From positions 306,399-370,398 of the forward strand of contig NZ_SNXE01000004.1 in assembly GCF_004362405.1 (NCBI RefSeq): DNA of 64,000 nt. The letters are read 5' to 3'. This document shows, one piece after another, positions 54,399 to 61,386 of the stretch. A model generated the notes under the pieces. It saw nothing but the letters and a program-made list of their open reading frames with translations. It was not told the origin of the DNA and made no database searches. Each line of letters starts with the position of its first letter. Position 1 is the stretch's first letter. The translations under genes were made by a program, and so were the position numbers. The stretch comes from Roseateles asaccharophilus (lineage in GTDB: Bacteria > Pseudomonadota > Gammaproteobacteria > Burkholderiales > Burkholderiaceae_C).

Positions 54399-55283
54399 TC
54401 AGGCCAGCAGGCCCTGGGCCGGCTGCGGATAGCGCAGCCGCAGGCGCAGCTCGGCCTTGAGCCGGCGGTTCACCAGCCGGCGCGACTCGCTCCAGAAGCT
54501 CAGCTGCAGCGGCGACATCTGTTCGGCCGCCTGCGCCCGCGTGATGCGCGGCGGCGGCGGCAGCTCGCAGAGCCGAGCCGCCAGCTCGAAGTACTCGCCC
54601 ATCAGGAGCTCGCTGTCGTCATTGGCATGGACCACGCGCTGCGGGCGGCCACGCCACAGCGCCGCCAGGCAGGCGCGCGCCAGATCATCGGCATGCACAT
54701 GGTTGGTGTAGACATCGTCCTCGGCCACCAGCACCGGCGTGCCGCGCAGCAGACGCTCGCGCGGATGGCCGCCGGCACGGTCGCCGGCATAGATGCCCGG
54801 CACGCGCAGGATGCTGACCCGGCAGCCGAAGTTCGCGCCAAACCAGCGCAGGCGCTGCTCGGCATCCACGCGCCGCGCGGCGCGGTCGGTGGCCGGAGCC
54901 ACGGGCCGGGTCTCGTCAAAGCGCGCCCCGCCCGCATCGCCATACACGCCGGTGGTGCTGGTATAGACCAGGGCCTGCGGCGCCCGGTCGCGCGCCAAAG
55001 CGCGCAGCAGATTGAGCGTGCGCCGGTCCTCCCGACCCTGGTTCTGCGGTGGCGCCAGATGCAGCACCCGGTCGGCCAGACCGGCGAGACGTGCCAGGGT
55101 CTCGGGTCGGTCCAGATCGCCCCATAGCGGCGTGGCGCCGGCCGCACGCAGAACCTCGAAGCGCGCCGGGCTAGAGCTCAGCGCAAACACCGGCAAGCGC
55201 CCGCCCAGCTGCCTCAGCACCCGCAGGCCCACATCGCCGCAACCGATGATCAGGAGACGGGGGGGCGAGAGGCGCAGGCTCAT
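54399..55283 (-). CDS. NAD-dependent epimerase/dehydratase-like (extended SDR) protein
   Basis: A 294-residue extended SDR-like protein. Rossmann start RLLIIGCGDVGLRVLRQL (GxGxxG), VYTSTTGVYGDAGG carries the Ser/Thr and Tyr of the SDR active site, but the usual Y-x-x-x-K is not clear: the segment after VYG has ATDRAARRVDAEQRL instead of YxxxK, so catalysis by the normal route is doubtful. LRVPGIYAGDR and the YTNHVHADDLARA segment are typical of YeeZ-like/nucleotide-sugar epimerase relatives. ATG 55283 was preferred to the TTG two codons upstream. It diverges from the ferredoxin-type reductase. Confidence 0.82.
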   Translation of the reverse strand: MSLRLSPPRLLIIGCGDVGLRVLRQLGGRLPVFALSSSPARFEVLRAAGATPLWGDLDRPETLARLAGLADRVLHLAPPQNQGREDRRTLNLLRALARDRAPQALVYTSTTGVYGDAGGARFDETRPVAPATDRAARRVDAEQRLRWFGANFGCRVSILRVPGIYAGDRAGGHPRERLLRGTPVLVAEDDVYTNHVHADDLARACLAALWRGRPQRVVHANDDSELLMGEYFELAARLCELPPPPRITRAQAAEQMSPLQLSFWSESRRLVNRRLKAELRLRLRYPQPAQGLLA

Positions 55284-55337
55284 GGGCAAGGGCAGGGCGA
55301 AGACTTTACGGGCTCGGGCAAAATAGAGGCCGAGTGT

Positions 55338-55373
55338 ACGGCCCGCTCCCCCTCGATGCGGGCCGTGTTTTTT
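55338..55373 (+). terminator. Terminator-like hairpin with T6 in the leader of the reductase gene (candidate attenuator or small RNA end)
   Basis: ACGGCCCGC (55338-55346) and GCGGGCCGT (55358-55366) pair perfectly over 9 bp with an 11-nt loop, followed by G then T6 (55368-55373). The T-run is on the plus strand, yet the nearest upstream gene on that strand ended about 960 bp earlier and a divergent gene lies between. It therefore ends transcripts that begin in this 124-bp intergenic gap, either a short RNA or an attenuated leader of the gene at 55408. Confidence 0.7.
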
Positions 55374-55407
55374 GTCCTAGCGCCAGGCAACAAGAGCCCA
55401 GATCACC

Positions 55408-56439
55408 ATGAATTTCCAGGTCACCGTCCAACCCAGCGGCCGTGTCTTTGAAGTGGAACGAGAGGAGACCCTCTTGGGTGCCGCCATCCGACAAGGCGTG
55501 GGCCTGCCCTATGGCTGCAAGGATGGCGCCTGCGGCTCCTGCAAGAGCCGTCTGCTCGAGGGCCGGGTGATCCATGGCGCCCACCAGCCCAAGACCCTGA
55601 CGCCCGAGGAAGAAGCCGCCGGCTTCGTCCTCACCTGCTGCGCCACGCCGCAGACCGACTGCTCGCTCGAAGCCCGCACCGTGCCCGGCGCCGGCGAGTT
55701 CCCCGTGCTCAAGCTGCCCAGCCGGGTGCTGAGCCTGACAAAGCCCGCGGCCGATGTGGCCGTGCTGCGCCTGCAGCTGCCGGCCAATCAGAACTTCCAG
55801 TTCCACGCCGGCCAGTATGTGGAGTTCATCCTGCGCGACGGCGCGCGCCGCAGCTATTCCATGGCCAACGCGCCCCACAATCTGGGCACGCCGGCCGCGA
55901 TCGAGCTGCACATCCGCCACATGCCCGGCGGCAAATTCACCGACCATGTGTTCGGCGCGATGAAGGAGAAGGACATCCTGCGCATGGAAGGCCCCTTCGG
56001 CAGCTTCTTCCTGCGCGAGGACAGCGACAAGCCCATCGTGCTGCTAGCCAGCGGCACGGGCTTTGCGCCCATCAAGGCCATCATCGAACGCATCGAACAT
56101 CTGGGCCTGAGCCGCCCGGTCACGCTGTACTGGGGCTGCCGCAGCCAGGCCGACCTCTATCTGCACGACTGGGCCCTGCAAGCCGCGGCCCGCCTGCCCC
56201 AGCTGCGCTATGTGCCGGTGCTCTCCGAGCCCAAGGCCGAGGACGGCTGGACCGGTCGCACGGGCTTTGTGCACCAGGCGGTGATGCAGGACTTCCCCGA
56301 TCTCTCCGGCCACCAGGTCTATGCCTGCGGCGCCCCCATCATGGTGGAATCGGCCCAGCGCGATTTCGTGGCGACCTGCCAGCTGCCCGCCGAGGAGTTC
56401 TACGCCGACGCCTTCACCTCCGAAGCGGACAAGCACTGA
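55408..56439 (+). CDS. 2Fe-2S ferredoxin/FAD/NAD(P)H reductase, CDP-6-deoxy-delta-3,4-glucoseen reductase-like
   Basis: A 343-residue three-domain electron transfer protein. A plant-type 2Fe-2S domain (1 to about 95; cluster cysteines C37, C42, C45 and C77/C78 in GCKDGACGSC and LTCCATP) is followed by an FAD domain (about 100-200, RRSYSMAN is the RxYS flavin motif) and an NAD domain (about 205-330, LASGTGFAPIKAI and YACGAPIMV). It resembles AscD/E3 and oxygenase reductases and moves electrons from NADH to a partner enzyme. The next gene, a 2OG/Fe dioxygenase, overlaps its stop by 1 nt. No deoxysugar genes are nearby, so the classic AscD role is doubtful. Confidence 0.92.
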   Translation: MNFQVTVQPSGRVFEVEREETLLGAAIRQGVGLPYGCKDGACGSCKSRLLEGRVIHGAHQPKTLTPEEEAAGFVLTCCATPQTDCSLEARTVPGAGEFPVLKLPSRVLSLTKPAADVAVLRLQLPANQNFQFHAGQYVEFILRDGARRSYSMANAPHNLGTPAAIELHIRHMPGGKFTDHVFGAMKEKDILRMEGPFGSFFLREDSDKPIVLLASGTGFAPIKAIIERIEHLGLSRPVTLYWGCRSQADLYLHDWALQAAARLPQLRYVPVLSEPKAEDGWTGRTGFVHQAVMQDFPDLSGHQVYACGAPIMVESAQRDFVATCQLPAEEFYADAFTSEADKH

Positions 56440-57164
56440 TGTTTGAGCCACCCTACGCCGCCGCCGACCGGTTCGAGAGCCAGCTCCGCGAGCTGGGCCA
56501 TGTGGTGATCTCGCCCGCCACCGTGCAGCGGGCCTTCGGCGTCACGGCGGCCGAACTCGCCGCGCTGCAGCCCTTCTGGAGCGAGCTGCCGCCGGACGGC
56601 TATCTGCGCGATGGCGGCCGCTACCGTTTTCGCCGCCACAGCTGCTTCGTGGCCGAGGGGCAGCAATTGCGCCAGGTCGAGCATCGCGCCCACTGGCAGC
56701 CGCTTGACTACAACGCCCTGCACGGCGGCATCGAGCGCTGGTTCGAGCCCATGCGGCCCGAGGCCGTGGCCCTGCCCGCCTGGCAACGTCTGCTGACGGG
56801 CCTGGCCCGGGTGGCCTCGGCCCTCAAGGGCGAGCAGCCCTGGTTCATCGAGGCCCACCAGTTCCGCATCGACACCACGGACGGCATCGGCCGCCCCACC
56901 CCCGAGGGCGCCCACCGCGACGGCGTGGACTTCGTGGCGGTCTTCATGATCGAGCGCGCAGGCATCAAGGGCGGTGAGTCCCGCGTCTTCGAGGCCCGCG
57001 GCCCCCAGGGCCAGCGCTTCACCATGACCGCGCCCTGGACCCTGCTGCTGCTGGACGATGAGCGCATGATCCACGAGACCACGCCCATCCAGCCCGCGGC
57101 CGAACACGGCCACCGGGACACCCTGGTCCTGACCCTGCGCGCGGGTGGTTTCCAAGGCCCCTGA
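56439..57164 (+). CDS. 2-oxoglutarate/Fe(II)-dependent dioxygenase family protein (2OG-Fe_Oxy_2-like)
   Basis: A 241-residue protein resembling the 2OG-Fe dioxygenase family that includes BsmA and L-isoleucine/amino acid hydroxylases. The jelly-roll Fe ligands are H159-x-D161 (in EGAHRDGVDF) and H212 (in DDERMIHETTPI), and the 2OG carboxylate would be held by R227 or a nearby Arg in the HRDTLVLT segment. EAHQFRID precedes the first ligand as in the family. The ATG shares its A with the TGA of the reductase gene (tgATG), so translation is coupled. Family members hydroxylate free amino acids; substrate here unknown. Confidence 0.85.
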   Translation: MFEPPYAAADRFESQLRELGHVVISPATVQRAFGVTAAELAALQPFWSELPPDGYLRDGGRYRFRRHSCFVAEGQQLRQVEHRAHWQPLDYNALHGGIERWFEPMRPEAVALPAWQRLLTGLARVASALKGEQPWFIEAHQFRIDTTDGIGRPTPEGAHRDGVDFVAVFMIERAGIKGGESRVFEARGPQGQRFTMTAPWTLLLLDDERMIHETTPIQPAAEHGHRDTLVLTLRAGGFQGP

Positions 57165-57359
57165 GGGCTTGCAGCGGCGCCGCCCGCCTGCGGCGACCTC
57201 TTGATGCAAAGCGGGCATGGCCCCATGCCCAGGTGGCTGGCCGGGGCGCAACGCGCACGGCTACACTCCCGCCCGGCCGCGCCACAAGCGCGGCTTGCGG
57301 CGACCTCCGTTTCCCGCGGCGGCGCCTCCCTCATTCCTGCATCACGAGTGCCCTGCTCC

Positions 57360-58475
57360 ATGAACGCGATCACCCACGATCTCGCGCGCGCCCTGGCGTC
57401 CGCCCCCGCTTCCTCCCTGCCCAGCTCGCTCTTCGGCCTGCCCGACCAGGCACCGCACGAGAAGGTACTGCTGGCCGCCGACGCCCAGACCGGCCTGCGT
57501 GCCATCCTCGCCGTGCACAGCACCGCCCGCGGCCCGGCCTTCGGCGGCTGCCGCTTCTGGAGCTATGACAACGAGCTGGCCGCGCTGAACGATGCGCTGC
57601 GCCTCTCACAGGGCATGAGCCTCAAGAACGCCCTGGCCGATCTGCCCTTCGGCGGCGGCAAGGCCGTGATCATCAAGCCGCAGGGTGAGTTTGACCGCGC
57701 CGCGCTCTTCGCCGCCTTCGGCCGCGCCGTGCAGTCCCTGGCCGGCGACTACATCACCGCCGAGGACGTGGGCACCACCACGGCCGATATGCGCGGCATG
57801 CTGGCCCACACCCAGTTCGTCAGCGGCATCCCGCGCGACGGTGGCGCCTTCGGTGGCGACCCCAGCCCCAAGACGGCCTATGGCGTCTTCGTCTCCATCG
57901 ACGAGGGCGTGAAGCGCGTGCTGGGCCGCAGCTCGCTGGAGGGCGTGCGCGTGGCCATCCAGGGTCTGGGCGCGGTGGGCTGGCATCTGGCCGAGTACCT
58001 GCACCAGGCCGGCGCCCAGCTGATCGTGGCCGATATCGACGCTGCCAAGGTGGAGCGCGCCCAGGCCCAGTTCGGCGCCCAGGCCGTGGCCATCGACGCC
58101 ATCATCGCGGCCGACGCGGACGTGCTGGCCCCCTGCGCCCTAGGTGCCACGCTCAGCGCCACCAGCGTGCCCACCATCAGCGCCAAGCTGGTGGCCGGCG
58201 CCGCCAACAACCAGCTGGCCACCGCCGCCGAGGGTGATGCCCTGCAGGCCCGCGGCATCACCTACCTGCCCGACTACCTGGTGAATGCCGGCGGCATCAT
58301 CTCGGTAGCCCGCGAGTACCGCGGCGAGGGCGAGGAAGGCCGCGTGATGGCCGAGGTGGGCCGCATCCGCGAACGCGTGGCCGAGTTGCTGGAGCGCGTG
58401 CGCAGCGAGCAGTCCACCCCGGCTCGCGTGGCCGATGCCTGGGCCCGCAGCAAGCTGGTCAAGCCCGCCGCGTGA
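57360..58475 (+). CDS. Leucine/Glu/Phe/Val-type amino acid dehydrogenase
   Basis: A 371-residue NAD-dependent amino acid dehydrogenase of the Leu/Phe/Val group. The substrate lysines are K89 in GMSLKNALADLPFGGGK and catalytic K101. AEDVGTTTADMRGML carries the dinucleotide and catalytic Asp region. The Rossmann domain has VAIQGLGAVGWHLAEYL (about 200-216). C-terminal GAANNQLA and DYLVNAGGIISVAREY are typical of leucine dehydrogenase. It oxidatively deaminates branched-chain amino acids to 2-oxoacids, which the Bkd complex in the same window would use. ATG 57360 lacks a strong Shine-Dalgarno, but the upstream frame is not family-like. Confidence 0.92.
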   Translation: MNAITHDLARALASAPASSLPSSLFGLPDQAPHEKVLLAADAQTGLRAILAVHSTARGPAFGGCRFWSYDNELAALNDALRLSQGMSLKNALADLPFGGGKAVIIKPQGEFDRAALFAAFGRAVQSLAGDYITAEDVGTTTADMRGMLAHTQFVSGIPRDGGAFGGDPSPKTAYGVFVSIDEGVKRVLGRSSLEGVRVAIQGLGAVGWHLAEYLHQAGAQLIVADIDAAKVERAQAQFGAQAVAIDAIIAADADVLAPCALGATLSATSVPTISAKLVAGAANNQLATAAEGDALQARGITYLPDYLVNAGGIISVAREYRGEGEEGRVMAEVGRIRERVAELLERVRSEQSTPARVADAWARSKLVKPAA

Positions 58476-58481
58476 ACTGTG

Positions 58482-58509
58482 GCGCACGCCGGATGCTTCC
58501 GGCGTGCGC
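58482..58509 (+). other. 11-bp perfect hairpin downstream of leucine dehydrogenase
   Basis: GCGCACGCCGG (58482-58492) and CCGGCGTGCGC (58499-58509) pair perfectly with a 6-nt loop. There is no T-run, so it is not a standard intrinsic terminator. It probably protects the 3' end or marks Rho-dependent termination before the next gene, 51 bp away. Confidence 0.6.
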
Positions 58510-58560
58510 ACTGCGAAACAGCGGCGCTTCGCTGGGGCTGCGGGCTGCTAGGCTTGAGGC

Positions 58561-59580
58561 ATGAAGACCTCATCCACGCACAAGACCCGCCGCCTGCTGA
58601 CGCTCAGCGCCCTGAGTCTGGCCACCGGCCTGAGCTTGCTGGCGGGCGCTCCCGCCCAAGCCCAGGGCAACAAGCCCATCCGTCTGGTCGTGCCCTATGC
58701 GCCGGGCGGCCCGCTGGACATCGTGGCCCGGGCCTTGGCCGAGCGCGTCAAAGACAAGCTGGGCGTGGTCATCATCGAGAACAAGGCCGGTGCCGGCGGC
58801 AATATCGGTGCCGATCTGGTGGCCAAGGCCGCGCCCGATGGTCAGACCCTGGTGATGGGCGCCGTGGCCACCCATGCCATCAATCCCTGGCTCTTCAGCA
58901 AGATCCCCTACGACCCCATCCGCGACTTCACGCCCATCACCCTGGTGGCCCGTGTGCCCAATGTGCTGGTGATGAACACCGAGACTGCTCAGCGCCTGAA
59001 GATCGAGAGCGTGGCCGACCTCGTGGCCTACGCCAAGAAGAACCCCGGCAAGCTCAACTACGGCTCCGGCGGCAACGGCAGCGCAGGCCATCTGGCCGGT
59101 GAGATGTTCAAGGCCCAGGCCGGGGTCTTCATGACCCACATCCCCTACTCCGGCGGCAACCCTGCCCAGCTGGCCCTGGTCTCCGGTCAGGTGGACCTGA
59201 ACTTCGACAACCTGGCCAGTGCCTCGGCCAATATCAAGTCGGGCAAGCTCAAGGCGCTCGCCGTGACCACGGCCAAGCGCAGCCCAGCACAGCCGGAGAC
59301 CCCGGCCATTGCTGAAAGCCCGGCCGCCCTGGGCCTGTCGAAGTTCGACATCAACACCTGGTTCGGCATCTTCGGGCCGGCCAAGCTGGCCCCCGAAACG
59401 GTCAAGACCTTGAACGCCGCCTTTGTCGAGGCCCTGAACTCGCCCGAGATGAAGAGCCGCATGGCCGCCCTGATGGCCGAGCCTGCGCCCAGCACGCCGG
59501 AGCAGTTCGGCGCCTTCGTCAAGAGCGAGCTGGCCAAGTACGAGGGCGTGGTCAAGCGCTCGGGCGCCAAGCTGGACTGA
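58561..59580 (+). CDS. Bug-family (TctC-like) tripartite tricarboxylate transporter receptor
   Basis: A 339-residue secreted solute receptor. A Tat/Sec-like signal (TRRLLTLSALSLATGLSLLAGAPAQAQ, ending near residue 35) is followed by the Bug fold: PIRLVVPYAPGGPLDIVARALAERV, KAGAGGNIGADLVAKAAPDGQTLVMG and YGSGGNGSAGHLAGEMFK are hallmark segments that build the carboxylate-binding water pocket. Bordetella, Comamonas and relatives carry hundreds of such orphan receptors, as here, without TctA/TctB next to it. It binds a carboxylated or amide-containing metabolite; identity unknown. Confidence 0.94.
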   Translation: MKTSSTHKTRRLLTLSALSLATGLSLLAGAPAQAQGNKPIRLVVPYAPGGPLDIVARALAERVKDKLGVVIIENKAGAGGNIGADLVAKAAPDGQTLVMGAVATHAINPWLFSKIPYDPIRDFTPITLVARVPNVLVMNTETAQRLKIESVADLVAYAKKNPGKLNYGSGGNGSAGHLAGEMFKAQAGVFMTHIPYSGGNPAQLALVSGQVDLNFDNLASASANIKSGKLKALAVTTAKRSPAQPETPAIAESPAALGLSKFDINTWFGIFGPAKLAPETVKTLNAAFVEALNSPEMKSRMAALMAEPAPSTPEQFGAFVKSELAKYEGVVKRSGAKLD

Positions 59581-59763
59581 ACTCCCGGGGGGCCCGACCA
59601 CGGCTCCCGACACCAGCGCCGCCCAAGACCCCTAGCGCGGCATGGGGTTTTCTCCGCCTACGGCCCGGCTTTGCCGCTAGGCTTGCTCCTGTCGTCACGG
59701 CCCTGCATCGGGACGGACGACGCCCGGACTGCATATCCGGCGTGTCTCACAAGGGAGCAAAAG

Positions 59764-61308
59764 ATGAAGAAGTTATCGGACCTGCGGGTGGGCTCGCGTC
59801 TGGGCCTTGCTTTTTCCATCGTGTTCGCGTTGATGCTGGTGATACTGGCAACGGCGCTCACCATTTTGCGCGGGGTCAGCGCCACCATGGACCAAGTGGT
59901 GGACGATCGATACGCCCAGATCGCCATGAGCAATCAGATCAAGGCGGTCGGCGATCGAGGGGCGCTCACGCTGTCCCGTATCTTGATGGCCAGCACAGCG
60001 GAGCGGCAAAAGCGCTATATGGATGAGTACGCACTCATTCGAGCGGAGAACACTGAGAACTTTGCCCGCTTCGAGAAGCTCTTGCACACCGCAGAGTCCA
60101 AGGCCATGTTCGCGGAACAGTCGGAGGCCAGAAAGGCCTACGGCACCGTCGTGCGCAAAGTCTTCGATCTCATCAGTGCAGGGCAGCGCGACGCCGCGAT
60201 GCTGGTGTTCCAGGACGAAATCCCGGCACCCCAGGCACGCTACTACGCCCTGATAGACAAGATGGTCACGTATCAGGCCGAGGCCATGATCCGCGACGTT
60301 GCAGAGGCCGAGGCAGCGTCGAAAGCGGCCGTGCTACGCATGCTGCTGGCTTCCGCCGCAGCTCTCATCTTGGGCGGCCTGACCGCATACCTGATCACCC
60401 GGTCCATCACCGATCCGATTCGATACGCCACCGAGTTGGCCGAGACCGTCGCTGCAGGGCAGTTGAGCTATACCAAGCGTGCGGTGGGACACGACGAGGT
60501 CGGCCGCTTGGTAGGGGCCTTGCAGCACATGGTGGACAGTCTGCACCGGATTGTTTCGCAGGTGCGCCAGGGGGCCGACACCATCGTGAACGCCGCTCGC
60601 GACGTCACGACGGGCAATTCAGATCTGTCCGCTCGCACCGAGCAACAAGCAAGCGCCCTGCAGCAGACAGCTGCCGCCATGGAACAACTCACCGCCTCCG
60701 TCCGCCTGAGCGCAGACAACGCCGGCGAGGCCAATCGCTGTGCTCAGTCAGCCTCCGAGGTGGCTGGCAAAGGCGGTCAGGTGGTCAGCCAGGTGGTTGA
60801 GACCATGAACTCCATCTCGGCATCTTCCAAGCGCATCGTCGAGATCATCGGTGTGATCGACGGCATTGCCTTTCAGACCAATATCCTGGCACTCAACGCC
60901 GCAGTAGAAGCCGCTCGTGCTGGCGAGCAGGGGCGTGGTTTTGCCGTGGTCGCCGCCGAGGTGCGCAGTCTCGCGCAGCGCAGTGCGGTCGCGGCCAAGG
61001 AGATCAAGTCCCTGATCGATGACTCGGTCAGCCAGGTCGACAACGGCAGCCGCATGGTCGAGCAGGCTGGCGCCACCATGGGCCAGGTCGTGACCAGTAT
61101 CAAGCGCGTCAGCGAGGTGGTGGCTGAGATCACCGCTTCCAGCCGCGAGCAGAGCAGCGGCATCGAGCAGGTGAACGAGGCCATCATCCAGATGGACGAC
61201 ACCACGCAGAAGAATGCCGCCATGGTTGAGCAAAGCACGGCCAGTGCTCGGGCACTGCAGGACCAAGCCGATCGGCTGACCGACACGGTGCGTACCTTCA
61301 GCCTCTAG
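59764..61308 (+). CDS. Methyl-accepting chemotaxis protein, four-helix-bundle sensor
   Basis: A 514-residue chemoreceptor of the Tar/Tsr topology. TM1 about 12-34, a periplasmic 4HB_MCP sensor about 35-188, TM2 about 190-212, HAMP about 210-265, then the signalling coiled coil with tip [19 protein letters not shown]. It ends in TVRTFSL and has no CheR/CheB-binding pentapeptide. GGGAG upstream sets ATG 59764. It differs from the receptor at 1590-3158 in the sensor domain, so a different ligand is likely. The 183-bp upstream gap shows no obvious sigma-28 promoter. Codon use looks slightly less GC-extreme than neighbours by eye. Confidence 0.94.
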   Translation: MKKLSDLRVGSRLGLAFSIVFALMLVILATALTILRGVSATMDQVVDDRYAQIAMSNQIKAVGDRGALTLSRILMASTAERQKRYMDEYALIRAENTENFARFEKLLHTAESKAMFAEQSEARKAYGTVVRKVFDLISAGQRDAAMLVFQDEIPAPQARYYALIDKMVTYQAEAMIRDVAEAEAASKAAVLRMLLASAAALILGGLTAYLITRSITDPIRYATELAETVAAGQLSYTKRAVGHDEVGRLVGALQHMVDSLHRIVSQVRQGADTIVNAARDVTTGNSDLSARTEQQASALQQTAAAMEQLTASVRLSADNAGEANRCAQSASEVAGKGGQVVSQVVETMNSISASSKRIVEIIGVIDGIAFQTNILALNAAVEAARAGEQGRGFAVVAAEVRSLAQRSAVAAKEIKSLIDDSVSQVDNGSRMVEQAGATMGQVVTSIKRVSEVVAEITASSREQSSGIEQVNEAIIQMDDTTQKNAAMVEQSTASARALQDQADRLTDTVRTFSL

Positions 61309-61386
61309 GCGCATGGCCCGCGGGCCCGGCGCCGGCGGCCCGCGCCGGCCCCGCCTGGGCGCTGCGCGGGCCGTCAGGAGTTGTTC

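Noticed and set aside
59581..59763. Sigma-28 chemotaxis promoter before the second chemoreceptor
   Set aside because: No TAAA-N15-GCCGATAA-like sequence is present; the gap is GC-rich with only a weak CATATC.
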